Origin: Symsagittifera roscoffensis
Lineage: Eukaryota; Xenacoelomorpha; Acoela; Convolutidae
Assembly (NCBI RefSeq): GCF_963678635.1
Contig: NC_087068.1
Location: 58,265,896-58,329,895 of the forward strand
Reading direction: 5' to 3'
Length of the DNA: 64,000 bases
The notes beneath the pieces are model-generated. The model made no database searches and was not told where the DNA came from. It worked only from the letters and a program-made list of their open reading frames with translations. Both the position numbers and the translations under genes were made by a program. Positions 1 through 12,030 of this stretch are shown piece after piece (positions within the stretch are counted from its first letter, which is position 1; each line of letters begins with the position of its first letter).

Positions 1-1374
1 AGTCATTAACATTAATTCGAATGTTTAATTTAAGCGATATAGTTCAAAACTTCGTGAGCACTTCCATGCTTTGATTTTGTCAATAAATAAGTAAAATTCA
101 TATGAAAGATGCTACAATGAGATCTATATAATTGAACCTAATTAAATCAAATCCATGTAAATTTCAGTAAATTTTTGATCCCATTTATCAACCTAGTCTT
201 AAATGTATGCTCTGTTTGGTCAAATCAGACAAGTTTGGTCTTTTTTTGATCGAATGGAGTTTTTCAAATATTCGATTTGGTTCCGTCATGATCAAGCTAA
301 TCGGGATAACTAAAACAAGAAATCATCAAATCAGAACAACCGAGTTTAGAAAAGCGGTATATTGTTGAAAATCGACAAGAGACAAACTGCTCTCTTCATT
401 GCAGTTTGCCAAACAACAATCAACTTTATTAGGGTTGTCTTGTTCCTGAGTGAGAGCATCAAAATTAGTTTCGCGACACACAGCAGTCGTTTGTTTTAGT
501 TTTTTTAGAGACCTGGCCAAGGGTGACATTTACTTTGCTGGTGGTCTGGTAGCTGTAAAAATCTCTAAGTTCCAAGCCATAATCGAAACGTGAATTGCGT
601 CCGAGCGATAGAGGTCAAGAGCACAAGAGGTAGTGTCACTGACCCTTCAACCAATGGTTATAGGGCCTAGTCCTCTGAACCTCATATGTGACATAAGTGA
701 ACAAAAGTCAAATAGTGTTTTTCTGACACTCCTGGGTGTTTTTACGGCATCAAGACTACGAAATCGAACCCACTTGTAACGGTTTCGGGCTGACCATTAT
801 AGAGTATCAATGGTACGGTTCAACTGGAACGTGTCTACCTTCTGGTCGTACCGTGATAGCTTGTAGGGAAATTTCAAAGAATTTTATCGGGTGAGTTTTC
901 GGGTACGAGGCTTAGCTAATCGATATGAGGGTCCAGCTGAGATACAAAAAGAAGAAAAAAATATCGGAAAATGATACTAAAAACATGAAAAACTATGAAA
1001 GCAACAGAGAAACCAAAATAAAACCGACAATGATTTTCAATTCCAGATCGGTTAGAGCGAATCGCTGTAATAAATTTTATAAGTTTTGTGCGGCTTCACA
1101 AACAGACTAATCGTATGAGCGTTTCGATTGTAGTAATAAAACTAAACCGGTGCCCATTTATAACATTGTTGCAAGGGTTTTCAGGTAGCCTTGAAAGTTT
1201 GGACAACGATTGGCAAGCTTCACTTCGAAGCTTTACCGAGTGAGTGGTGAGAGGAATTCAAGAGAGCTGGAAACACGAAGATCCTCTGTTGAGGAGGAAC
1301 ATACCTGAGTGCATTGCAAGAGCCAATCGGATATCGTTAACAGCTCACTTTTAACACTGGGCAAATACTAGGAA
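1..1374. other. Left flank, no gene recognised
   Basis: AT-rich at first, then mixed composition from about 540. The only open frames are short (about 60 codons) with no recognisable motif. It may hold the 5' untranslated or LTR part of the retroelement that follows, but I found no matching direct repeat downstream that would prove an LTR. Confidence 0.4.
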
Positions 1375-1380
1375 ACGGGT

Positions 1381-1690
1381 CTTGGGGAGCTCAAACAATT
1401 GCAGAACAATTTTGGTCATGAGTCTTTGGAGGTTAAATTAACTGCCCAACGATTTTCGAGTAGTTCTTGGGAAAAAACTGCCCACTTGTGGTCTTGAGTT
1501 TTAACAGTTCAAACAACTGCACAATACATATGGGCTTGGGAAATTGAAACAATCGCTCAACGGATTCGGCATTGAGTCTTAGGAGACTTAATCAAGTGCC
1601 CCACGGTTTTGTTCTTGAGTCTTGACAAAAATCAAACAAATTTCCAAAAAGATGGTTCTTGTTTCTTGGGAAATTAAAAGAGATACCTAA
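1381..1690. repeat. Degenerate minisatellite, about 43-bp unit
   Basis: About seven imperfect units, each ending in a version of TTGAGTCTT and starting with a version of GGGAAATTGAAACAA. The unit ends fall at about 1,426, 1,468, 1,501, 1,537, 1,580, 1,623 and 1,667, so the period is 43-44 bp with two shorter units in the middle. It lies just upstream of the gag remnant and does not encode a steady reading frame. Confidence 0.7.
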
Positions 1691-1879
1691 AGGTGCAATG
1701 TTTAGCGTCAAATGCAATTGAGAATGTTTGATTTAATAGATTTTTTTTTCAAAATTCAAACTTGAGAAATTATATCTTGATGTCAAATGCACAAAACGTA
1801 AACGCAATCCTTACTACAGAATCGAGCATCTGATAAGGTAATCTTAGATAGTAGTTGTTTTTAAACGTAGCCCTCTTAA

Positions 1880-2880
1880 AGAATCGGCTGAAATTTTTTG
1901 TAAAATGTAAACACAAAAGAATTGGAGGGTTGCGCAAAATGAAGAAGACTAGGGTCTCAATATCTGATAGAAGCAAAGTAGTCCAACAGCAAAAAAAACT
2001 TTCGACGATAACAATAGACAATACAGTCATAAAAGTGAAACAGGAACAAGAAAACTTGAATGACGAGAATCAAGCCTGCACGTCAATCTTGAGCCATTAG
2101 ATGGAACTGCACTGAAATGTATGGTAGCCAAGAAGAAAGAGAAAAGAATTAAGGCTGACAAAAATTTTGAATAACGATTGAATCGCTTTGGCATGGGCTC
2201 GAAAGACCAACAGGTCATTTGTGGTAGCCGGGACGAAAGAGGAAAAATATACAGCTGACAAAATTTTTGAAATGCTATTGAATCGCTTTGGCACGAGATC
2301 GAATGACCAACAGACCGTAATGAGGTTCGAGGAAATGAGACAAAGAGATGATGAAACTATCGTTTAATTTCTTGATAATCTAAAAAATTTGAGACGAAAA
2401 AGAGACCCGGGGGAGTCAGCGAATAGGAGTAATTTTAGCATAGCATCAAAAAATCATCCACGGAGTGAAGAGCGATGACCAGAGAACAATGTTAGTGATA
2501 TACTACACACTTTCGAAAGTTGACATTCCAACCCCAGAAAAAATGAGGCAGAAGCCAAGAGAGTAGATTTTTGTGAAGCCAAAGATATACTCGTATTCAG
2601 CTGAGTGCAGCTCTCAGGGTGGACAACAAGAAAACATGGTACAAACCAAGAGACAGTATGGACAAACGTCGCACATGCGAAAACTGTTGGTCAGCTGACC
2701 ACCATTTGGAAGATTGTTTTTTGTACACACAAGAAATGAAGAGCCTGGGTTACGATCACGACTCAGATGAAATGAAACAGATGCATGAAATCGACTTCAA
2801 TAGTGGCTTGTTCACCAAAATAGGGGCCAGATTTTTCTTTTGCAGCCAAGAGAGTCACTTTCGTATAGAATAGCCTTCGT
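1880..2880 (+). pseudogene. gag remnant with CCHC zinc knuckle
   Basis: The nucleocapsid part of Gag binds retroelement RNA through zinc knuckles. At 2,676-2,717 the frame starting at 2,619 reads CENCWSADHHLEDC, a perfect C-x2-C-x4-H-x4-C knuckle. About 40 residues later a second knuckle is broken: FCSQESH keeps one Cys and the His, but the first Cys is Phe and the last is replaced by a TAG stop. Upstream pieces (1,855-2,100, then 2,320-2,600) continue in shifting frames; TPEKMRQKPRE at about 2,530 is the stretch before the knuckles. The start codon cannot be set. Confidence 0.65.
2121..2320. repeat. 100-bp tandem duplication inside gag
   Basis: Two adjacent copies begin at 2,121 (ATGGTAGCCAAGA) and 2,221 (GTGGTAGCCGGGA). 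Both continue through the shared phrase TTGAATCGCTTTGGCA and a version of GACCAACAG. The period of 100 bp is not a multiple of three, so the duplication alone would break the gag frame. Confidence 0.75.
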
Positions 2881-4329
2881 TTTGGGAAGCAGATAAAAAC
2901 CAACCAAAGCACAAAATTGCATTAGCGGCAGTTCAAAAACAACAAACAATCAGGCAGAAAACATTGATCTGCAGACGAAAGACATGGATAAAGAAGAACT
3001 GGGAACAAAATCAGTGAAGGCAGTAGAAAAAAAGAAATATGATGTGAGACACTAAAATTATAAACCAACTAGGAGAAAGCTGCAGCTGATGCAACCAACG
3101 AAGTGAGCCAATATCAAGCAACACGAGAAATTGAGCAGAAACTAAGACAAGAGAACGATAAACAGAAAATGGATAAGCGAGCCTCAATCCAGTGCAGAAA
3201 TCAGTGGTAATTTTAAAATAAAGAATATTAACAATGCCAAGTAAAAGATAGCAGGGAAACCACTCGAAATTTAGAAGATAGGAGCGAGAGTGTTGTCAAT
3301 CATCACAGTAGCAGGGCGTAAAGTGATGCGTAACTTGAGCGAACCGAGCGACCAAATGTTGATGCACATAGACGTAATGCGGACTAATTGCCATCGATCA
3401 ATCCGAACACTCCATCATGAACGTTAAGAGCACTACTGAAAACGGGAGGAGCAACGAGGAGGAGAGTTAACGGCATATAGTTGGATGCGTATGGCCCCAC
3501 GAGGTCATGCTGAACATCGATGGCATGAATATCTATACGAAAATAATTATCACTTTTGATGAGGATCTAGTCGGAAAAATCTAGTCGGGAAAACCTTTCA
3601 ACACCGGAGTTCTAATCGAGTCAAGGATTCGCCTGTCAGCTGCAAAGAAGGGCGCACTAAGAGTAATTTGCAGAACCCAATACTGGTATTGAAGATGGAG
3701 GAAAAAATTGTCGTTGAGAATCTAGATGAATTGTGCCAATTCATCCTTAGAAGAGATTTTGCCGTGAAAATTGACCGTCACAATGCGGTGTTAAGGATAC
3801 GCAACACTGATTAAAAATTCGCAATGAAACCGATAAACTTGATAATCACGCATGAGCGCAGGACTTCTGTTTTCTTGAGTAGGATGGTAAGATTAGCATC
3901 AAATAATGCGGCAATAGTAAGCCTGAGAATCATACTCGAAATGACGAACGCGAAGACAAACAGATATGCGTTGTTCCAAATCCAAATAATCATGGGCTGC
4001 TATTATAAGAAGATCCTTCTCGATAAGGAGAGCTATAGGGGAGCTTTGCGTGAAATCGTTGAATAATCTTGACATACTAGTCACAACCCAGAGAGGGAGA
4101 AAATTTGGGTGTGCCTTTTCAGTGAAAACTAAAAAAAGAGATGCTTGAAAAAAGTTCCTACAAAAATCAAATTTGTCAGGGTATTACCTGAAAGGAGACT
4201 TTAAAGGGGAAAAACACTGACAATCAGCTCGAAGCCATCGAGGACACACTCGATTGTAACCAGGACGTTTTCTCGAGGAATGACCCCACACAAATAAATT
4301 GCATGTAGAAAACAAAAGAAAACGTTACT
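2881..4329 (+). pseudogene. Gag-pol linker / protease-region remnant
   Basis: This stretch joins the gag knuckles to reverse transcriptase, where retropepsin lies in Ty3/gypsy elements. Short plus-strand frames can be followed, such as GCVWPHEVMLNIDGMNIY near 3,485 and an 80-codon open piece at 3,824-4,066, but stops break it throughout. I did not find a DTG or DSG protease triad, so protease identity rests on position only. Confidence 0.45.
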
Positions 4330-5039
4330 CGATAACAAGATTATAGAACCATCCAAGTCACAATGGGTGGGTGGAGTAGTGATGGCTAAAAAGAATGGGG
4401 ATCAAATGAGTTTGTGTTGTGACTTTCGTTATCAGAACTCGGTCAAGGTGAAGGATATCTATCATATTCCAAGAATAGACTGGAGCTTCTCAAAAATGGG
4501 GGATGGAAAGTTTTTTTCACGACCCAGGATCAGCATTCTGGCAGGTGCCACTTAGGAAACAAAACAAAGAAAAGACTGCATTTGCCTGTGAACTAGGTCT
4601 CTTATAGTAGAAACGTATGCCATATTGGCTCTGCAACACAACTGCTATCTTTCAGAATTTAATGGCACAAGCACTGACAACCGCAACCGAAAAATTTGGA
4701 AGTCTGATCATGTGTTATAAGAATCACACTTGAGGATCACATCGAGCGCCTAGACAAGTTGTTTGCAGGCATAAAGATATTTGCAGGCAAGGTGTTTGCA
4801 GGCAAACTTTATGTACGTACTAAACACCGATGCATCGTTGGTAGCAGTTTGAAGTGTTATTTATCCAAGTGCGAGATCATGAAAAAATCGATAAAAAACT
4901 TGGGTATGATGATGGAAAAACTTAGCATAATATCAGATCCGGACGCAGTGGAAGCAGTGCTCACGTGGAAATCGCCGAAGAAAGCACATCAATAAATGAG
5001 ATTTCCAGGTTTTGCAAACTATTAAATGATACTCCCAGG
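4330..5039 (+). pseudogene. Reverse transcriptase remnant (Ty3/gypsy)
   Basis: Reverse transcriptase copies element RNA into DNA. At 4,367-4,550 the frame shows the N-terminal fingers motifs: VVMAKKNGDQMSLCCDFRYQN, then VKDIYHIPRID and KMGDGKFF, which align with the usual VKKKDG..R.CVDYR.LN / D.YP.PRID / L.GA..FS pattern. The active-site YxDD box is not there: near 4,700-4,720 the frame reads LIMCYKN and then jumps to LEDHIERLDKLFAGI, as if a deletion removed the aspartates. LGMMMEKLSI..DPDAVEAVLTW at 4,900-4,970 is the connection to RNase H. A small in-frame expansion (FAGIKIFAGKVFAGK, 4,758-4,807) is also present. Confidence 0.8.
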
Positions 5040-5860
5040 TTTCGCAATGCGCAGTGGAAGCCTTGCAGAGGACAAAGAAAGAATTGTGTGAAACTCCGGC
5101 GCTAAGAATATTGACATAAAACTTAAAGTACTTACTAGACACCGATGCATCGGTGGTAGAAGTTTCAGGCAAACGTGGAACGGCAGAACTGTCATGAGGC
5201 CAATGGCTTAGGGCTGAATAGTCTTGAGTAACACAAATGAAATAGGAGCCCCAAGGCAAAGATGTTCGCTTGGACTTATTTTGTGGAACGTTCCGATATG
5301 CTGGAAACAATACAACTGGCAGATTTGATGCTGAAACTGGATCATAAAAAATAAAACCCGACTTGGGGAGGAGGATAGAGAAAAATAAAAAGGGAAATAA
5401 AACACAACAGAACAAAAGGTTAAGTAACTGTAACGTGGCAGCAGAAGCAGCGTGAGAAAAAATGGCACAATTATTGGAAAAAGAGCAAGAAACTGTTAAA
5501 AAAAGAGAGAGAAAAGTCAAGAAGGACATGGATGAAAGGAAAAAGCGTTTCAGAGGATAAGAAATTAATTGTTTGAAGCACTGGCACTAGGAATCTTAAG
5601 AAAAATTTTATAAACTTTCCAAAAACAGATGCATCGGTGGTAGCACTTTCAGGCATACCTCATCAACAGAAAAGTGGAACAGTAGAACTGTCTCGTGGCC
5701 GACTGCCTATGGCAGCACTGTGTTAAGTGACACAGAAATGAAACAAGATCAAAAAAAACAATCGTGCATGCTTGGACAGCGAGCCATTCTAGCTAAAATG
5801 AGTAAACAGATCTGTACAACATAATCTCCGAGAAAAGAGTAGAGCCAAGCATCAACACGC
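5040..5860 (+). pseudogene. RNase H remnant with repeated catalytic block
   Basis: RNase H removes the RNA strand during reverse transcription. The typical DTDASVVxVSG block occurs at about 5,137-5,170 and again at about 5,618-5,650 (TDASVVALSG). A weaker third copy, NTDASLVAV, lies at about 4,818, ahead of its normal place. Both main copies continue into WNGRTVMRPMA / WNSRTVSWPTAYG. Between them lies a Lys/Glu-rich stretch (LLEKEQETVKKRERKVKKD, about 5,470). Frameshifts are frequent. Confidence 0.65.
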
Positions 5861-6169
5861 TGACAGCTTGAGCAAGAGAACAGCGTTCCACGAGAGAACA
5901 TGCTCTACGAGTTCTACAAGAGTTCTAGGAGCGAAAAGAGCACGTGAAAGCGAGATACTGATTATCAGATCTGATCAGATCTCAAAAGGAAAACACAATG
6001 ACTTATATTCTCTACAAGTGGGCGAAGGCAGGAGAGAAAGAGAAAAGAGATAAGAAGAAAGTACCTTTAAAATCTTGAGTCAGTTAGAACTAAAGGATGG
6101 AAGAACCTACTTTACCACACGATTATGAAGAAGGGATGGACTTACTTTACCGCACGGCTGTTGAAATAC

Positions 6170-7190
6170 TGGCTTGCATAACAACCGACGAGGAGGAGTT
6201 TTTGCACAAGCACAACGTTATACTTTTATTGCAATTGTATTAGACAGAGGTTTCAATCAGATCGAACGACCAAAAGGGGAAAATAAGGGCATAGATAATG
6301 TACAACAGAGAAAGACCTGTGAAGCATGTTTACCGGTGAAGGAACCCAGAAAATTGAAGTTTTCTCTGAAATCAGTCGAGAGCTCAGATTTCAATGAATT
6401 TGTCCAGATAGATCACCAGAAGATCTGTATGACAGATTCGGGATACAACCAGGCACTAGTGATCATATTTTACTTTCCAAAACTTGCCGAAGCAGTAATT
6501 TGCCAAACAACAGCTGCTGAAGAATCTTCCGATCACTTACCAACTTACTGGGTCTCGAGTTTTGGGGGTTCTACGACTTTTCAGTCAGATAACGGCAAAG
6601 ACTTCGTAAGAGACCTGAAAAAAGAAATTATGAAACGGTCAAACATCGCCAAAACTCTATCCACATTATATCATCCGTAGAAAGTGAACTGGTAGAAAGT
6701 CAAAGCAGGAGACTACTGGCATCAGTCCATTTATGATTTTAACGGGAAAGGAGAGAGCAATGCCATTGACATTCTTCTACCCAGACCATGAAAGGACAGA
6801 AATCCTCACCACATGCACACGTAAGGGAGGTCAGCATGAGGCAGCACGAATTGATTGACCTGAACACAAGGAACACCTCTCGAGCCAATATGTGGCAAGG
6901 TATGAAAATTGATCAGAAGGCCCTGGAAGCAAAACCATACGAGGTGGGACAAAATGTCTGGGTTTATTAAAACATCATCCACCCAAAGGGCCTTGAAGAA
7001 AATATTAGCGAAATGGAGGGGAACGTTCCCCATAACAGGGGTACATCAAGACGAAAAGTTCTACCACTTTGTGTACTGGAAGAACGGCTCACTATTTGAA
7101 CGTGAAACCACATTTCCAAGCGCCAAAAGATTGGTGCATTCCGAAAGACATGGAGGACGTAGAGTACCTGGTTGTGGATCCGGCTTATGA
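6170..7190 (+). pseudogene. Retroelement integrase remnant
   Basis: Integrase inserts retroelement DNA into the host chromosome. An open piece at 6,174-6,680 carries the end of the zinc-binding domain (CEAC at residues 49-52) and the first two catalytic aspartates: D80 in QIDHQK and D139 in QSDNGKDF. The catalytic Glu region is lost: after TLYHP comes a stop, then KVNW and another stop. The C-terminal domain is visible in other frames (KKILAKWRGTFPITGVHQ, about 6,990-7,050). Loss of the Glu and several frameshifts mean it is inactive. Confidence 0.8.
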
Positions 7191-8440
7191 ACTTATGAAG
7201 TGAACGAAAAGAAAAGCAGAGAGAAAAAGGATGGTAACGAGACAGCAAGCTTGAGTGACCACGAGAGGATCGAAGTAATTTCGGAAGATGGCTCCTATAT
7301 AGACAAAGACTGGAGGGAACCGGATTAAGATGAAGTACTGAAGTCAGTGGAGCCGGAAAAGATCTGACAAGGAAAAAGAGGAGAGAGGGAAGAAAGAAAA
7401 CAAGCAAGGCCTACGGTAGATACGAAATGCGTTTGTGATGAACACAATAAAATCAGGAGAACTGAGTTCAGACAGGGTCGGAAAGGGAGAAATGGAGTTG
7501 ATTATGAGTGGCAGATTTTTAAAAATGACAAGACACTCTGACAAGAAGACTAAAGCGTTCCCAAAGAAGAAATGTACCAAGAAAAAAGCGAAACAGAAAG
7601 GAGGGAGCAGACAAACTTAAGAATTCCTGAAGGGATGCACGACCTACCAACGGAAGGTGATGCGGCGTGAGCTGAACAAACGATAGAGATCTCTGCTCAA
7701 AATTACACTTGCTAGAAAAGTCCGACATTCAGATGGATTGCTACGGACGAACCATTTAACGTATCCTGGAGTAATCAAGAGCCAGCCAAATTGTCGGGGA
7801 AGTCGGTAGATTTTTATGTTCAGGGATTGGAGGAAAAAACTTCTCATCAAAAAACTATTATAAAAACTCAGAGAAACTAGGGAGACAAACGACCTAGAAC
7901 TTGAGCAAGAAGAATCTGAACCAGCTTTTAGTCGAATTTTTAGAACAAAGTTCGAAAAACGAAACGAATATTCAGAAAAAGTCTTGATTACTGACTGAGA
8001 CTTTCTATCTTCAAAAAGACCAGCACGATTTGCATAACTTCAGTTATTACTATCAAGATGAGATTGGAAGCGAACTTAAAGAGAGAGTTCCAGAATGTGG
8101 AATTCCTGTTTAGACAGAGATCGGTACCAGGAGGGATGTCAGCAATCCCTCCAGCTTCTCAGAAGCATCTGGGAAACTTTTTTACTTCCTGGTGCCAAGA
8201 ATCAGTGACAAGAATACAGTGAATCCGGAACTTGTTGTGCTGGCGTTGACTGGTCTGAGCGACTTCTTGTCGAACGGAGAGTGAGGGAAATTAATTACTT
8301 GAGCATGGTTCATGCGGAGGAACTTGCACTGTCACAACAGATGAAGGTTGGAATGGGATACTTTGAGACCAGAGGATGGAGGCTTGAGACTTGAGTCGAT
8401 GGCACCTGGCCTGGGGGACAAGTTGACGGTTTCAAGGGCA
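7191..8440 (+). pseudogene. Post-integrase C-terminal region, decayed
   Basis: Charged, Lys/Glu-rich plus-strand remnants continue the integrase reading direction. One better-kept stretch is FYFLVPRISDKNTVNPELV at about 8,185-8,240. I do not recognise a domain; the stretch could be the pol C-terminal tail or a following ORF. Stops occur in all frames, and the long minus-strand open frames here are antisense shadows of this compositionally biased stretch. Confidence 0.4.
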
Positions 8441-8874
8441 AAAATCTAAAATTGGGTTTAATAAAATGGGTAAGTCTTTAAAAGATGAATATGACGTTTT
8501 CCTGATAATAAGATAGCCTAGAAGCTTGATCAGTTCATACCAGCTGCCATTATATAACCTTTGCACGATTTTCAACTTCAGGTTGAGCGAATCTCTTCCG
8601 ATTATTTTCTTTTTAAAGGATAGGTGTTTGATGACAGCTGTGATATCTTTCAATTTCTTAGCAATAATTAACCTGCTTAAAGGAGAGAACAATGCCTGTC
8701 AAATTAAATGAGGGACGAATAATGGAAAAGCTCTGTGTTTCAGATTTATTTGGAAAAAAATTCTTATAAAGAGAACATACTAGTATTTAAAGAAAATAGA
8801 ACCATTTCTTGATAACCATTCTTAAAGACTCGCGACGAGAACAGAAACGAGGAAAACACTTGAGTCAAAAAATT
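8441..8874. other. AT-rich spacer, nothing recognised
   Basis: The base composition drops sharply in GC compared with both sides. Open frames on both strands are about 60-85 codons and show no motif. It could be a small insertion or the junction between two retroelement remnants. Confidence 0.35.
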
Positions 8875-8982
8875 TTGAGTGGTATTTCTTGTTGGTAAAC
8901 CTCGACCGGCATTTCTAGTTGGTAACTCTTGAGTGGTACTTCTTGTTGGTGAATCTTGAGCGATAATCTTCTTGTACTGGCT
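8875..8982. repeat. 27-bp tandem repeat, four units
   Basis: Units start exactly 27 bp apart at 8,875, 8,902, 8,929 and 8,956 and follow TTGAGTGGTATTTCTTGTT. Because 27 is a multiple of three, the plus strand reads VVFLVGKPRPAFLVGNS then VVLLVGES, with stops between. It sits just upstream of the second gag-like remnant. Confidence 0.85.
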
Positions 8983-9179
8983 GATCGTTTTTAAAAGTCA
9001 GTGCCAGCAGCGTTGAAGAAGTCAGTGATATATAGACTTTCAAGGGATCTCGAATACACTCAGGTGCTCGAGCTAGTGGCCGTGGTGCTGAATCCCGTGC
9101 TGCAGCTAGATTCTCAATGTGAGGGTTGAGAGTCAGCCGTAGAAACCAGCTCGATGTTGGACTACACGTCCCTGGGAAC

Positions 9180-11825
9180 CTAAAATCAAGAGCAGACCAG
9201 ATGGATGCACTGGATCAAGGGTGGATCAAGCTTATGACATGGCCACAAAATCCGGCTTGAAGAATGGAACAGAAAGGTGCCGGGGAAAACCCTCTCCCAT
9301 CCGAGCGACGACGAGAACTAGAGATCAATCGGCCATAAAACCTTCCTTTATGATTCGCGCACAGCGAAAAGAAGAAAAATACCAGGACACCAACCGGCTG
9401 AAAAAGGAACTGGAGAGGGTTCAATGTGAAAGGAATCAAACGATTCTTAAAAAAGACCAGGCAACATGACAGCGGACTTGCAGTTCTTGCAATTCTTTGA
9501 GGAGACCAACAGAAGTCTGAGCTAGAACATGTCCATAAGCTGTACCAAGAAGCCATCAAAAACAAAGACAGAAGGAGGACGGAACAGGCGGCATCGGGTG
9601 GGCCTCTGGTCACACGCTCGGGACCTGAATAGAGGATGGATGTTGTTTAGACACATAGAGACACGGGAGGTGGGCGCTTCAACCTCAATAGGGTTGCCGA
9701 GGAGCAGATGAGCTAGGACCTGGAAACATGGTCTCCTCCGAAACTCACGCCATCCATGAGAGACCTGGAGGTTAGGCAGCCCAAACCTCTGTCAATAAGA
9801 ATGACCTTGTCGGTTTTAGCTACCACTTCGACCAGTGGCAGCCATGGGAGCGCTGAAACTACAGACAGTAACACTCGAAAACCCTGCACCAGAAGAAACT
9901 CCAGCTTCCTGGAGAATACACTGACTAAAGAGAACGATTGCCTCCAATTATAAGAAGGATATGAATGGCAGATATCACAGGCACAACGGCCAGTTTTGTA
10001 CGAGCTCCCAATGTGCCAGAAGATTGGAATTCCACGACGCGTCCTAGGTGGATTTTTTAACAAGAACAAGAACACCAGAGGGTGCTATCCACTTGATAAC
10101 AGGAGACAGTGTTGTCAGAGTTCTCACTTGAGTAGAGGCCAACTGACAACTCGCAGTTTTGAGTTTATCAGGCGCAGCAAGGCCCCAGATGCTGCACTCC
10201 TTGAAAATGCTAGAGGTAACGAAGCTACATATGGTCACGATGAATTTGTGAACAAATAATGTTTTTTTAGGCGAGTTTCTATAGCTGACCCGGCTTTCGG
10301 AGAAAAAAAAATTGCTTGATGGAGGTGAGGATCTATCTAGACCCTGCGTTACTCGATGCGACGGGAATGGTCAAAAAAAGATTGAAAAGCTATGTCATAT
10401 CAACAGCTCAATAATCGAGTTACGGCGTCAAAATATCCTGCCGTTACGATTGATGGACATGGACCGCAAAATGAAAGGTGCCGGCATCTACCCATTTGCC
10501 CCAGTTAGACATATCGAAGCTAGATTGGGAGAACGAAGGGTTTCTAGTGATAGTTCTGCAAGCAGCAGGAGATGTCACCAAGACTCGAAACCTCATGAGA
10601 ACAAGGCGAAAGGATCTCTGATATCACAAAGCTCGGTGGTAGAATCTGACTTAACGATGGAACGCGGCGACAAGAGAAGAATCTCGGGACCATCTCAAGA
10701 GGGCTCGAGAAGGACGATATCTGAAAAGGATTAAGAAGTTGAAGCTGCAGGAATTGGTGTTTAGGCAAGAGATCAAGAAGGCATTGGAGCTGAAGAACAT
10801 GTCTCACCAGGACCTTGGTAACAATTTTTGGGTGGACTCACTGGAGGTGCATTTTTCTCGAGACCAGGCCCTAGAGATAGCGGAACTTCCAGGAATGCCG
10901 AAGAGGGCCATATTGGGTCCGATTAATTCTCGTCTACTGAAAGAACTGGGGATTCCGACTACTGAAAGAACTGGGAAGTCCATTGCAGAACCACCAAACA
11001 ACCGAATAAGAGTGGCAATCCATACCCAGTTGAAAGCAGTGGATAGACTATTGGACTCATGAAATGAGATTCCTGACACTGCTTACACGGGTCCGGAACT
11101 GGCAGAAGATGCAGGATACGGATAAGGTCTTGGCGCGTCTAAGATAGCCAAGACGTTGGCAGCAAACGACCGATCGGATCCTCGAGCAGCAAGAGTCATG
11201 GTAATCGCGAGTAGGTTTTCATGGAAACTTCTGAGAAACTGTTTTTGTCAGAGACTCTCCAGTACGTTTTGACTGGAGCCCAGCTCAATCAACTGTTGAC
11301 CTTAGTGATGGCGTTCAGTTTGGACACATCACACGATCCAGAATTCTTGTTATTAGCAAAAATGAATGATTGTTTGCACGCGACTGGACTTCTAGAATCG
11401 TTGATGGAAGAAAACGCGACAGCGAAGAAATTCTTGAAAGCAATTCAGACGTTTTTTTCTGCGATGGTAGGAAAAAGAAAGAGTTAGTGGCAATCAGGTG
11501 CAAAATAGTAATCGCCTATTTACCTGAATACGCCTCCAGCGCTCCAATTTGATAATGCAATGCTGGCTTTGACACCGGACAACAGTTTGCAGAGGATGCT
11601 GAAAGCTATGCCCAATCGCGAATTGTTGGAGCAGAACCTCAATTTTTTGAGAACTGAACTTGCGGCATGCCGGCTTCTCTGACTTTGCGAACATCATGAT
11701 AGTTCTGGACGAGGTGCTGTGTCTAGAAGTCCCCAACTTGGCAAGGCAACTGAATTTGAAGCCGTACATCAGCGACGATCATTGCGTGATAGAGCGCCTG
11801 TCCGCTAAAATGTGGCTTCGGGAAA
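9180..11825 (+). pseudogene. GC-richer gag-like remnant, plus strand
   Basis: A long run of plus-strand coding remnants, clearly higher in GC than the rest of the window. Open stretches lie at 10,312-10,734, 10,739-11,062 (107 codons), 11,221-11,487 (88 codons) and 11,660-11,866, in shifting frames. Motifs include GIPTTERTGKSIAEPPNN (about 10,950) and TLVMAFSLDTSHDPEFLLLA (about 11,300). I recognise no catalytic domain. The composition and the helical, charged character suit the 5' Gag region of a second retroelement copy, but that is inference. It is cut off by the Polinton cluster at about 11,826. Confidence 0.45.
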
Positions 11826-12030
11826 TTTCAAAACACGATAAAATTTGGTATAATTCGACCTATTAACTGTTTTATTAGATGATGTTAATTTCAAAGCAGT
11901 GCTTCAAAAAAAACAATTTAAGAAGAAAATATATAAACCACTGCATTACAGTAAATTTCTTGCCATTATTTACATTTACAAAAAAAACTACACAGTTACA
12001 TAAAATTACTAACTAATGAATATTTTCGAA
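11826..12030. repeat. Partial module B (its far end)
   Basis: From about 11,826 the sequence matches the last part of module B at 13,207-13,450 and 28,230-28,460: AAACACGATAAAATTTGGTATA, then a version of CTATTAACTGTTTTATTAGATGAT. Upstream is retroelement DNA, so this is the left edge of the Polinton cluster. Module A is thus flanked by two B sequences in the same direction. Confidence 0.7.

Larger units (their letters stand above)
1850..8440 (+). mobile_element. Decayed Ty3/gypsy-type LTR retroelement
   Basis: In order on the plus strand: gag with a CCHC zinc knuckle, a linker/protease-region segment, reverse transcriptase, RNase H, a DDE integrase core and a long C-terminal tail. RT/RNase H before integrase is the Ty3/gypsy order (established knowledge). 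Every domain is split by stops and frameshifts, so the copy is dead. No pair of long terminal repeats was found; the edges given are the limits of recognisable coding remnants. Confidence 0.8.

Noticed and set aside
1-1850. Left LTR of the gypsy element
   Set aside because: No matching direct repeat was found downstream of 7,190, and no TG...CA ends or primer binding site could be fixed.
4933-5529. 198-codon open frame on the minus strand, Phe/Leu/Ser-rich
   Set aside because: It is antisense to the reverse transcriptase/RNase H remnant, whose sense motifs are clear; purine-rich sense strand gives long open antisense frames.
6967-7407. 146-codon minus-strand open frame, Ser/Leu/Arg-rich
   Set aside because: Antisense of the integrase C-terminus and Lys/Glu-rich tail, with no motif of its own.
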